Of a stretch of 59,812 bases of DNA, positions 35,196 through 43,159 are shown in pieces. The notes beneath the pieces are model-generated. The model saw only the letters and a list, made by a program, of their open reading frames with translations. It did no database searches and was not told the DNA's origin. The DNA is taken from assembly GCA_964500895.1 (NCBI GenBank), contig CAZCQP010000012.1:1-59812 (forward strand), written 5' to 3'. Source of the stretch: CAZCQP01 sp964500895 (GTDB lineage: Bacteria > Bacillota > Clostridia > Lachnospirales > JAISER01). Position 1 is the first letter of the stretch, and every line of letters begins with the position of its first letter. The position numbers and the translations under genes are program-made.

Positions 35196-35223
35196 TTGAC
35201 TATTTTCTAAAAATCTCTATAAT
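35196..35223 (+). promoter_or_regulatory. Predicted promoter of the secreted amidohydrolase
   Basis: TTGACT (35196-35201) and TATAAT (35218-35223) are separated by 16 bp and lie 45 bp before the start codon. Confidence 0.65.
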
Positions 35224-35267
35224 TTAACGTGCTGTTTATAAAAATAGAATGAAGGAAGGTGCGCATA

Positions 35268-37043
35268 ATGTTGAAAAGAAAGGCAGTAAGCTTGGTGCTT
35301 GCCACTGTTTTAGCAGCGGGAGCATGGACTGCAAACGTTGCAGCGGCTACAAGCGAAAAAGCGGCTACGGTACTCACCAACGGAGTGGTGTACACGGTAG
35401 ACGGCGAAAACTGGGAAAACAATGCGGCAGAGGCCGTGGCCATTGGCAGCGACGGCACCCTATTGTTTGTGGGTTCCGCTAAGGAGGCCAAAGCGTACAT
35501 AGGCAAAGACACAAAAGTAACCGATTTACAGGGCCAGGTGGTCATGCCCGGTTTTGTAGATGCGCATACCCATATGCCCGGCACAGCCAAAACCGAGCTT
35601 TTTGAAATTTATTTGTATGAATCTTTTACCAAAGAACAAACGTTGCAAGACATAAAAGATTTCATTGAAGCCAACCCAGATTTAGACGTTTACTGGGGCA
35701 ACGGCTTTAACATGGGCTTAAGCGGAGACCCCAAAGGCCCTAGAAAAGAATGGCTGGACGAAATTTGCGCAGACAAACCCATCATCATTTCCTCCAACGA
35801 TGCACACAATGTGTGGATGAACTCTAAGGCGCTGGAAATGAACCGCATCACCAAAAACACGCCCAACCCTGCGGGCGGCTTAATTCAAAAAGACCCTGCC
35901 ACTGGGGAACTGTGGGGCGTATTGACCGATGCCTTTGATGTGGGCACCATGTCCCAGACTTTTACCCCAGAACAGGAAACCCAAGCCCTGTACTATTTCC
36001 AAGACAACATGCACGGCTGGGGATACACGGCTATGATGGCCATTGCCCCCCACTTTGTAGAGCCGGAAATTGTGAAGGCCATGGACGATGCCGGTGATTT
36101 AACCATGCGGCTGAACATGGCGGGGTTGGCAGACCCTAAAGGGGATTTTGAGGCACAGCTTGAAGATGCCAAAAAGCTTAAAGCCATGATGGATTCAGAC
36201 TTGGTGGATGTGAGCACCATGAAATTTTTTGCAGACGGCGTCATTGAAGGGATGACCGGCTACTTGCTGGAACCTTACGATGCAGCCGCCGGTTTGGATA
36301 AAGACTACACCTCCTCCTTTTACTGGGACCCAGAAGCGTTAAAAGGCTACTTTGACCGTTCCATGAAGGAAGGCTTCCAAATTCACGTACACTCCATTGG
36401 GGATGCCTCCACTCGCCTTGTGTTGGATGCCATGGCGTATGCCCAGGCAGAAAACAAAACCATCGAACCTCGCAACGTCATCACCCACTTACAGCTGGTG
36501 GACGATGCAGACAAACCCCGTTTTGGGGAACTGAAAATCATTGCGGCGTTACAACCTTTCTGGCACTTGAAAGAGCCGGATTGGTGGAGCGTGGTAGACC
36601 TTCCGGCACTGGGTGAAGAACGGGCATGGCTGGAATACCCGGTTAAATCTTTAAAAGATAACGGTGCGCTGTTAACCGCTTCCGGCGACCACCCGGTGTC
36701 TCCGGTGAACAACCCTTTCTATGCCATGGAAGCAGCAGTGACCCGCAACTTATTTAGCGGCGAATTTTACGGCGTGGACGACATTACAGACATGGACGAT
36801 ACTACTTGGCTTTTAAACCCGGAAGAAAGAATTTCCGTGAAAGACATTGTGGAAGCTTACACCATTAACGGCGCGTACCAGCTGGGCCGGGAAGACAAGA
36901 TTGGTTCTTTGGTGGCAGGCAAATATGCAGACCTGATTGTTTTGGACAAGGACATTTTTAAAGTGAACCCGGTTGAAATCGACGGCATTCAGGTGGTGGC
37001 TACATACTTTAACGGCCAAGTTGTTTACAGCGAAGCTGAGTAA
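35268..37043 (+). CDS. Secreted YtcJ-like amidohydrolase
   Basis: This is a 591-residue metal-dependent hydrolase of the amidohydrolase_3/YtcJ group. It begins with a signal peptide (MLKRKAVSLVLATVLAAGAW..., cleavage near AAA about residue 27). The metal-site motifs are VMPGFVDAHTHMPGT, MKFFADGVIEGM, IHVHSIGDAS, NVITHLQLV and LTASGDHPVSP. Export is unusual for the family, most of which are cytoplasmic, as far as I know. The ATG at 35268 follows GAAGGAAGG. The substrate is unknown. It is a single-gene unit ended by a strong terminator. Confidence 0.92.
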   Translation: MLKRKAVSLVLATVLAAGAWTANVAAATSEKAATVLTNGVVYTVDGENWENNAAEAVAIGSDGTLLFVGSAKEAKAYIGKDTKVTDLQGQVVMPGFVDAHTHMPGTAKTELFEIYLYESFTKEQTLQDIKDFIEANPDLDVYWGNGFNMGLSGDPKGPRKEWLDEICADKPIIISSNDAHNVWMNSKALEMNRITKNTPNPAGGLIQKDPATGELWGVLTDAFDVGTMSQTFTPEQETQALYYFQDNMHGWGYTAMMAIAPHFVEPEIVKAMDDAGDLTMRLNMAGLADPKGDFEAQLEDAKKLKAMMDSDLVDVSTMKFFADGVIEGMTGYLLEPYDAAAGLDKDYTSSFYWDPEALKGYFDRSMKEGFQIHVHSIGDASTRLVLDAMAYAQAENKTIEPRNVITHLQLVDDADKPRFGELKIIAALQPFWHLKEPDWWSVVDLPALGEERAWLEYPVKSLKDNGALLTASGDHPVSPVNNPFYAMEAAVTRNLFSGEFYGVDDITDMDDTTWLLNPEERISVKDIVEAYTINGAYQLGREDKIGSLVAGKYADLIVLDKDIFKVNPVEIDGIQVVATYFNGQVVYSEAE

Positions 37044-37054
37044 TTAAAGAATTA

Positions 37055-37099
37055 AAAGGGCGAAAAGATGCATCCATTAGGATTATCTTTTCGCCCTTT
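37055..37099. terminator. Strong bidirectional terminator
   Basis: AAAGGGCGAAAAGAT (37055-37069) pairs perfectly with ATCTTTTCGCCCTTT (37085-37099), with A and T runs at the ends. It sits between the convergent amidohydrolase and SCIFF maturase genes and can serve both. Confidence 0.9.
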
Positions 37100-37112
37100 C
37101 CTGTATGGCGCC

Positions 37113-38465
37113 TTACCGGCTGTTTTCAAAAACCTTCATCATAATGGCGCACTCCACTCGTTTTTGCTGCAAGCTGCACGCAATGTCACAAGGCTTGTTA
37201 ATGTCCTTGTTGGTGAAATAGGAGTTGGCAAAACACCCGCCGCTACAATAATACTTTGCAAAACAATCTTGGCACTTTTCCTTTGTAAACACGTTGGTTT
37301 TTTCAAATTCTTCAACAATGGCCTGGTTCAGCACCCCGTCAAAAATGGTGCCCAGCTTGAACTGTTCTTCCCCCACAAACTGATGGCAAGGGTACAGCTC
37401 CCCGGATGGGGTTACCGCTAAATATTCCACCCCGCAACCGCAGCCGGAAACCCGCTTGGATAAGCACGGCCCGCTTTGCAAGTCAATGTTAAAATGGAAG
37501 AAGTTGGGCACATGTTCTTCGGTTAAAAGCATGTGTGCCAGCTTTTCATATTCTTTGAAAATGGCGGGCAAATCTTCTGCTTTAATGGTATAGCCCGTCT
37601 TTTCATCCCCCACCACCGGCTCTACAGACACATGCTGAAACCCGGCGTTGTACAGGTGGAAAACATCCGCTGAAAAGTCCAGGTTTTCCCGTGTGAAAGT
37701 GCCCCGGACGTAATAATCTTTTTGCCCTCTTTGCTGCACCAGGTTTAACACTTTGGGCAGCACCACATCGTAGCTGCCGTTGCCCCCGGCTGTTTGCCGG
37801 AACTTATCGTGCACCGCTTTTCTACCGTCCAGGCTTAACACCACGTTGGACATATGGGCGTTAATGAACGCTGTTTTTTCCTCGTCTAAAAGCAGCCCGT
37901 TGGTGGTGATGGTAAAACGGATGACTTTGCCGTGGTTTTCCGCCACTTCATTGCCATAGCGCACAATTTCCTTCACCACGTCAAAGTTTAAAAGGGGTTC
38001 GCCGCCGAAAAAGTCCACTTCCAGCTGCTTGCGGCCACCGGAATTTTCAATGAGAAAGTCTATGGCCTTCTTCCCCACTTCTAAGGACATATGCTCTTTT
38101 TTGCCTTTGTACTCCCCGTCCCCTGCAAAGCAATAGGTGCAGCGTAGGTTGCAGTCGTGGGCAATGTGCAGGCAAAGGGCTTTCACCACAGGTTGTCTGC
38201 TTTTGTAGTCATAGTCTGGCTGGGGGCTGAACAACAAGCCCTCATTGTACAGTTCTAAAAGCTCTGCAAAAGTTTCCTCTATGTCTTTTAATGCGTAAGG
38301 CAAAACAGAAGCCAGCTCTTGAACCAAGCCAGCTTCTTTCATGTTTTTCTTATGTTGGTTAATAAAATCCAGTATAGCATAGGCTAAATCGTCTACATGA
38401 TGGATGGCCCCACTGTTCACATCCATCACAATATTCAGCCCATTCATTTTGAATGGGTGAATCAT
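37113..38465 (-). CDS. scfB: Radical SAM SCIFF-peptide maturase
   Basis: This 450-residue radical SAM enzyme forms thioether cross-links in the SCIFF peptide encoded just upstream. It has an N-terminal peptide-recognition part (about 1-90), the radical SAM cluster motif CNLRCTYCF (about 104-112) and a C-terminal SPASM/twitch region with CGCGVEYLAV, CQDCFAKYYCSGGCFANS for auxiliary 4Fe-4S clusters. Its ATG overlaps the SCIFF stop (ATGA), so the two are translationally coupled. Product and role of mature SCIFF are not established in general. Confidence 0.95.
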   Translation of the reverse strand: MIHPFKMNGLNIVMDVNSGAIHHVDDLAYAILDFINQHKKNMKEAGLVQELASVLPYALKDIEETFAELLELYNEGLLFSPQPDYDYKSRQPVVKALCLHIAHDCNLRCTYCFAGDGEYKGKKEHMSLEVGKKAIDFLIENSGGRKQLEVDFFGGEPLLNFDVVKEIVRYGNEVAENHGKVIRFTITTNGLLLDEEKTAFINAHMSNVVLSLDGRKAVHDKFRQTAGGNGSYDVVLPKVLNLVQQRGQKDYYVRGTFTRENLDFSADVFHLYNAGFQHVSVEPVVGDEKTGYTIKAEDLPAIFKEYEKLAHMLLTEEHVPNFFHFNIDLQSGPCLSKRVSGCGCGVEYLAVTPSGELYPCHQFVGEEQFKLGTIFDGVLNQAIVEEFEKTNVFTKEKCQDCFAKYYCSGGCFANSYFTNKDINKPCDIACSLQQKRVECAIMMKVFENSR

Positions 38466-38632
38466 GATTTTGCTTTGGGGTTTCTGGTTTTATTTTTCAG
38501 CAGGTCGTTTTCGCAGCCTTGGTTTGCCACCGTGCAAGAGGTTTTGCAGGCAGACTGGCAAGAGGTTTGGCATTCACCGCAGCCACCGGTATGTAATTTT
38601 AATTCTGTTTTTAATGTTTTTACATGCTTCAT
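38462..38632 (-). CDS. scfA: SCIFF ranthipeptide precursor
   Basis: A 56-residue peptide preceded by GAGGAGG. It begins MKHVKTLKTELKLHTGG and carries the six-cysteine core CGECQTSCQSACKTSC...C (residues 18-40), which is the near-invariant 'six Cys in forty-five' pattern of SCIFF, found almost throughout class Clostridia. The tail after the last Cys (ENDLLKNKTRNPKAKS) is longer than in most versions I know. Its stop overlaps the maturase start by 4 bp. It is cross-linked by that enzyme to a thioether peptide whose function is unknown. Confidence 0.96.
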   Translation of the reverse strand: MKHVKTLKTELKLHTGGCGECQTSCQSACKTSCTVANQGCENDLLKNKTRNPKAKS

Positions 38633-38671
38633 CAGCAATGTCCTCCTCGAATTTCTATATATTTGCTAACC

Positions 38672-38700
38672 ATTATCGCATAACCCAGGGCATTCGTCAA
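38672..38700 (-). promoter_or_regulatory. Predicted SCIFF operon promoter
   Basis: On the minus strand TTGACG (38695-38700) and GATAAT (38672-38677) are separated by 17 bp, 40 bp before the SCIFF ATG. Confidence 0.65.
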
Positions 38701-38718
38701 GTTCATACCCACACATAA

Positions 38719-38863
38719 ACACGACAAACGCGTGAAGCGTTTGTCGTGTCGATTAAATGCACTTTCAGTGCATTTAATCGAGTTGTGGGTGGGAAGAAAT
38801 GAAAAGTTCCCAAGGAAACTTTTCATTTCCTGCAATTTGGCGGAAATAAATTCCACCAAATTG
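38719..38863. repeat. Array of four different perfect hairpins
   Basis: Four inverted repeats follow one another: ACACGACAAACGC/GCGTTTGTCGTGT (38719-38749), CGATTAAATGCACT/AGTGCATTTAATCG (38750-38780), GAAATGAAAAGTT/AACTTTTCATTTC (38796-38829) and CAATTTGG/CCAAATTG (38833-38863, with an inner GGAA/TTCC). The first two abut. A direct repeat CACACATAAA brackets the region (38710-38719 and 38924-38933). The 308-bp gap between the SCIFF start and the methyltransferase stop holds this array and the SCIFF promoter; no gene is seen. Confidence 0.85.
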
Positions 38864-38940
38864 ATTAAAGTCTGCGACGCTAAAGCAAAAACTTGTCAAG
38901 CTTTTTTTCATGCGTTTGTCGTTCACACATAAAATGGTGG

Positions 38941-39546
38941 TTATGGGGCAATGCCTGTTGCAAGCTGAATGTTGCCCGCCTTCCAAAAGTTGACATCTGT
39001 AAACCCACTGCTTTGAAGCAGCCCAGACAATGCTTTGGGGCTGTATAGCTTCACATCCCCAGACTGTAACAGGGGCAAGACCACATTCGCCAGTGGAAGC
39101 AACACCCCAGGCATATAAATTTCAGCAATATAGAGTGCCCCACCCGGTTTTAGTATCCGCTTTGCTTCCTGCAAAAACAAGCCGGGGCGTTCAAAATGAT
39201 GAAAAGATGCCGACACGGTGACACAATCAAAAAAACCATCATCAAAAGGTAGCTGTTCGCTATTGGCCACACAGAATGTAAACCCTTCGTGGCGTTTTTT
39301 GGCCTGTGCAATCATGGCTTCCGAAATGTCTACCCCGAACCCTTTAATGGGCTGCTTGGCATGGATCATGGCCAGTAACGTGCCGTTTCCGCAAGCCACA
39401 TCCAACACCGTTGCCTGTAGGGGTACGTGTACTGCATCCTTGAGGCATTGTTTAAAAGCACGGGTAAACTTGCCGTCGGGGGTGTGGTCATATTCGGCTG
39501 CCATTTGGTTGTAATGTTTTTGAGATTGGGTGGTTTTATGTCCCAT
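38941..39546 (-). CDS. Class I SAM-dependent methyltransferase
   Basis: The 201-residue protein has the UbiE/Methyltransf_11 pattern: SAM-binding VLDVACGNGTLL (about 44-55), an acidic turn GFGVDISEAMIAQAKKR, ANSEQLPFDDGFFDCVTVSASFHHF (given by ends) and AKRILKPGGALYIAE. The substrate is unknown. Its ATG lies 12 bp after the stop of the 4Fe-4S membrane protein, so it is probably the last gene of the hydrogenase operon. Linkage to quinone or cofactor chemistry would be a guess. Confidence 0.88.
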   Translation of the reverse strand: MGHKTTQSQKHYNQMAAEYDHTPDGKFTRAFKQCLKDAVHVPLQATVLDVACGNGTLLAMIHAKQPIKGFGVDISEAMIAQAKKRHEGFTFCVANSEQLPFDDGFFDCVTVSASFHHFERPGLFLQEAKRILKPGGALYIAEIYMPGVLLPLANVVLPLLQSGDVKLYSPKALSGLLQSSGFTDVNFWKAGNIQLATGIAP

Positions 39547-39558
39547 GCTACACCTCTT

Positions 39559-40541
39559 CTATAGCTTCACAGCCCCTGTGGGGCACTTGTTGATGCAGTT
39601 CATGCACAATATGCATTNNNNNNNNNNNNNNNNNNNNNNNNNNNNNNNNNNNNNNNNNNNNNNNNNNNNNNNNNNNNNNNNNNNNNNNNNNNNNNNNNNN
39701 NNNNNNNNNNNNNNNNNAGCTTCACAGCCCCTGTGGGGCACTTGTTGATGCAGTTCATGCACAATATGCATTCTGTGCCGTTTTTTCTGGCCCGTCTGTT
39801 ATCCAGCACCGCCACATCCATGGGGCACACTTTTTCGCATTGCCCGCAATGGATGCATTTATTCTGCTCCACCTTAATGCGGGTAATGGAAAAATAGCTC
39901 ATGGGCTTTAGAAACACCGTGATGGGGCACACATATTTACAAAAGGCCCGGTTATCTTTCAGTGCAAAGGCCAAAAGGATGCCTACCGCAAAATAGGCCA
40001 TGTTTCCGGCAATAAAGGCCACAAACATGATTGCTTCAATATTCTGCACCTTAAATGCAAACAGGCTACCCACAAAGGCCAGGGAAAGCAGAAAAACAAG
40101 CAGCCGGATAACGCCCCACTTTTCCTTGCGCTTTCCTGCTGGCAATTTAAAAGGCAATAAATCCAACACAGCTGCCGTCCAACAGGCGTAACCACACCAT
40201 CCCCGGGCAAAAAGCAACGGCCCGGCAATTTTTGCCACCAAATAATGGATAACTGCCGCTTGAAACACCCCGGAAAACAGGTAGTACCAAAAACCTTCAA
40301 TCTGCATGTTTTCCCCTAACATAATCCCCAGGAACACAAACATGTAAAGCCCCACCCCGGCTTGGGCCACAAGCCGGGCATAAGGCTTTTTCCGGGCCAT
40401 TAAAAACATGCCCAGGCTCACAAACCCACCGATGTACGTAAAATTCAGCAGGTAAAACACATGGTTTTGGGTAAGCCAAAGGGTAATGCCAATGGCCAAA
40501 AACACGCAGAACACCAGCAAAGGAGCCCATTGATTTTTCAT
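39559..40541 (-). CDS. NapH-like 4Fe-4S membrane protein, split by an assembly gap
   Basis: A polytopic membrane ferredoxin. Several hydrophobic helices (about 1-225) include the NapH/CcoG-like CGYACWTAAVLDLLPF and FCKYVCPITVFLKPM motifs, followed by two 4Fe-4S clusters (CIHCGQCEKVCPMD and CILCMNCINKCPTG). It probably passes electrons across or at the membrane for the neighbouring hydrogenase. The coding region is interrupted by 100 N, but a 55-bp sequence is repeated on both sides. Removing one copy plus the N run (155 bp) restores a frame of 275 residues ending in GAVKL and a stop at 39559. Confidence 0.9.
39618..39717. other. 100-N scaffold gap, probably artificial
   Basis: Exactly 100 N joins two contigs. 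The 55 bp left of it (39563-39617) and the 55 bp right of it (39718-39772) are identical, which is the signature of contigs that end in a shared k-mer overlap rather than of missing sequence. Confidence 0.93.
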
Positions 40542-40555
40542 CTAAGTCCGTCCTT

Positions 40556-41977
40556 TTATTTTAACACACTCACCGCATCGGTCATGGTTTTTTCCATGGC
40601 CTCCATCCCGTAGTTATCCACTTGCACCTTGTCTTTGTCTCCGTGGGTTAGGCAGCCAGCCCCGCCGATACAGCCCCCCACACAGGCCATGCCTTCAATG
40701 AAGTTACCCGGAAGCACATTTTTAGATGCCCGGAGCAACGCTGCCCGGCAAGCTTCAATGCCGTCACAGGCCACCGGCTTCAAGTCAAAATCTGTGATGT
40801 TGTTTTCTTTCAGGGCTTGTTTCACAGCGTCCGACAACCCGCCGCTTCTGGCAAAGATTCTGCCATAGTAGGAGGCATTGTCCAGCACGTCTTCTTCCAG
40901 TGTGGTCACGTCAATGCCACGGCTATCCAGCAAAGCTTGCAGCTCTTCAAAGGTGATGACGCAATCCACCAACGGGCGCACTTTTTCCAGCTGAATTTCC
41001 TGTTTTTTAGCCGTACATGGGCCAATGAACACAATTTTGCAGGTGGGGTCTGTCTTTTTAATGTATTCCGCAATGGTGGCCATTGGGGAAAGGTTGTGGG
41101 ACACATGTTTGACTAAGTCTGGAAACTCGTTGTGCACATAGTTCACAAAGGCCGGGCAGCAAGAGCTGGTTAAGAAGCCTTTTTCTGCAAGCTCCTTGGC
41201 TTCGGCCAGAGCCACCATGTCTGCCCCCAACGCCGCTTCCACCACATGGTGGAACCCAAGGGCTTTAATGCCGGTAATCACCTGCCCCAGCTTGGCGTAC
41301 GTAAACTGGCTGGAAATGGAAGGTGCCACCACCGCATATACGTTGCAGGCATTGTTGTTTTTAAGCATCTTTATGGCGTCCAGAATGAAGGATTTATCCA
41401 TGATGGCGCCAAAGGGGCACTGGTATACGCAAGCACCGCAAGCAATGCATTTGTCATTGTCGATGGCCGCCGCTTTGTCGCTGTTCATTTTAATGGCTTT
41501 AATTTTACAAGCCATCTGGCAAGGGCGTTTGTTATTGCCAATGGCCGTGAAGGGGCACACTTTGGCGCACTTGCCGCATTCTACGCACTTGGATTTGTCT
41601 ATATATGCCTTTTGCATGTGGTCGAAGGTGATGGCCCCGAACTTGCACACTTTTTCACAGCGGTGGGCAATGCAGCCTCTGCACGCAGCAGTCACTTCAT
41701 AGCCACCCACCGGGCATTCGTCACAGGCAATGTCAATCACTTCAATCACATTAGGGTTGCTTTTGTCTCCCCCAACGGCTAACTTCACACGTTCGCTTAC
41801 AATGGCTCTTTCTTTATGCACACAGCAACGCATAGTGGGTGTGTTGCCGGTAATGATACGCTTGGGTATATCTGTCATTTTTTCAATCAGCTGGTCATCC
41901 CAGGCCAGCCTTGCCACTTCACTTAAAACACTGTATTTTAATTCTTGCACTTTGGTGTCGAATTTCCGCATTGTCAT
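40556..41977 (-). CDS. Monomeric [FeFe] hydrogenase, group B type
   Basis: This 473-residue enzyme interconverts protons and H2 with electrons from ferredoxin-type clusters. The start (KFDTKVQELKYSVLSEVARLAWD, ends only) is typical of group B. Three or more 4Fe-4S sites follow (CRGCIAHRCEKVC, CVECGKCAKVCPF, CIACGACVYQCPF). The H-cluster domain has L1 TSSCCPAFV, L2 IGPCTAKKQE and L3 EGMACVGGCIGGAG, with all cysteine ligands present. A good AAGGAG precedes the ATG. It follows the SpoIIE phosphatase by 9 bp. The maturases HydE/F/G are not in this window. Confidence 0.95.
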   Translation of the reverse strand: MTMRKFDTKVQELKYSVLSEVARLAWDDQLIEKMTDIPKRIITGNTPTMRCCVHKERAIVSERVKLAVGGDKSNPNVIEVIDIACDECPVGGYEVTAACRGCIAHRCEKVCKFGAITFDHMQKAYIDKSKCVECGKCAKVCPFTAIGNNKRPCQMACKIKAIKMNSDKAAAIDNDKCIACGACVYQCPFGAIMDKSFILDAIKMLKNNNACNVYAVVAPSISSQFTYAKLGQVITGIKALGFHHVVEAALGADMVALAEAKELAEKGFLTSSCCPAFVNYVHNEFPDLVKHVSHNLSPMATIAEYIKKTDPTCKIVFIGPCTAKKQEIQLEKVRPLVDCVITFEELQALLDSRGIDVTTLEEDVLDNASYYGRIFARSGGLSDAVKQALKENNITDFDLKPVACDGIEACRAALLRASKNVLPGNFIEGMACVGGCIGGAGCLTHGDKDKVQVDNYGMEAMEKTMTDAVSVLK

Positions 41978-41986
41978 ATTTTCTCC

Positions 41987-43159
41987 TTAAAAATAACTCA
42001 CTTTTATGCTTTTGCCCATCTTCTTTAAACATGCGGAAAGTTCATCTATCAGCCGCATTTTAATGTTAAAATTAATGGGCAAGCTTGGGTTTTGGTGGGC
42101 CGGGTTAATGGCCCTGCCCACGTAGAAATTAATGTCGGTGGCTTCCTCAAACAGCATCCGTGCAATAAGGGAAGCGCCGTCTTTTTTATAGCTCCATTCA
42201 GCGTAATGCTCGTTGTTGTCTAAATAATTTTGCGCATATTTTAACACCTTGGTAATGGTGATAACCCCTTCAGTCACCAGGTCTACCCCGTCTATTTTAG
42301 AAATAGGAGGAATTTCCGGGTCGTCGTAAATCAATTCGGAAACAACGGTCTTTTTCAAGTATTCCGCTGCCAAAGAGGAGGTTGTGCCCCCGCAAACAAT
42401 GTACTTGCCCATTTTGCTGAAAAATAGGGCCATCATTTTTGAAGCATCGTCCGGGTCTGCGGGCGGGCCAATCATCAGGTTCATGGGCACCCGGCTACGC
42501 ACTTTCAGTGCGCAAACAGTGGTATCGTCCCCCGGTTTGCCTCCATACAGCCTGTTGCATTCTTCAACCAAAATGGTTGCCATGGTTTTGGCTGTGCAGT
42601 TTTCGTCGTATTTTTCTTCTAAAAAACGGATAATGTCGCTGCGTTGCCAACCGAAGTTCATGATATTGCCCACCCCAGAATGCACGGCCCCATCGCTCAT
42701 GGTAATGAGCACGTCGTTTTCTTCAATCCGTGTACGGGACTGGAAAATCACCTTGTTTTCAATGGTGTAGGACTGTTTGGGGAACTCTACGTGCTTGCCG
42801 TTACGCAGCAAAATCACGTGGGGGTTGTCGTACTGAATGATTTCGGCGTACTCGTTATCCAAAATGCGAATGACGCTAAACGTGGAATAGGCCACCCCAC
42901 GGACAGAGCACACCGGCAACGTAGCCGCCACCGTGCGCACGCATTCTTCCACGCTTAAATTTTGGGCCAGCATGGTGGAAAGAATCTTGGAGGTTAAAGT
43001 GGATAAAATGCTGGCTTTCACACCGCTTCCCAAGCCGTCTGCCAGCACGGCAATTAAAGAGCCGTCATCTGCGGGCAACACATCCACCCGGTCCCCACAC
43101 AGCTGTTCCCCGTATTTGTTCATGCTTAAATAACCCACATCAATACAAAGCCTACTCAT
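41987..43159 (-). CDS. SpoIIE family serine phosphatase
   Basis: A 390-residue cytoplasmic protein with a PP2C/SpoIIE phosphatase domain in the first 230 residues: ADGLGSGVKASILST, SVRGVAYSTFSVIRI, DVLITMSDGAVHSG and KPGDDTTVCALKV, which hold the metal-binding aspartates. The second half (about 235-390) is an extra domain of unknown function. It lies between the sensory and the catalytic hydrogenase genes, overlapping the former by 8 bp, an arrangement known from clostridial sensory-hydrogenase loci. It may turn the redox or H2 signal into dephosphorylation of a regulator. Confidence 0.92.
   Translation of the reverse strand: MSRLCIDVGYLSMNKYGEQLCGDRVDVLPADDGSLIAVLADGLGSGVKASILSTLTSKILSTMLAQNLSVEECVRTVAATLPVCSVRGVAYSTFSVIRILDNEYAEIIQYDNPHVILLRNGKHVEFPKQSYTIENKVIFQSRTRIEENDVLITMSDGAVHSGVGNIMNFGWQRSDIIRFLEEKYDENCTAKTMATILVEECNRLYGGKPGDDTTVCALKVRSRVPMNLMIGPPADPDDASKMMALFFSKMGKYIVCGGTTSSLAAEYLKKTVVSELIYDDPEIPPISKIDGVDLVTEGVITITKVLKYAQNYLDNNEHYAEWSYKKDGASLIARMLFEEATDINFYVGRAINPAHQNPSLPINFNIKMRLIDELSACLKKMGKSIKVSYF

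Noticed and set aside
38719..38863. Integron attC site or insertion sequence
   Set aside because: No integrase, transposase, attC core sites or target duplication could be found; only a 10-bp direct repeat brackets the region.
39563..39772. True direct repeat or duplicated 4Fe-4S motif around the gap
   Set aside because: Both copies are identical, abut the N run and their removal restores the frame, which fits a contig-overlap artefact.
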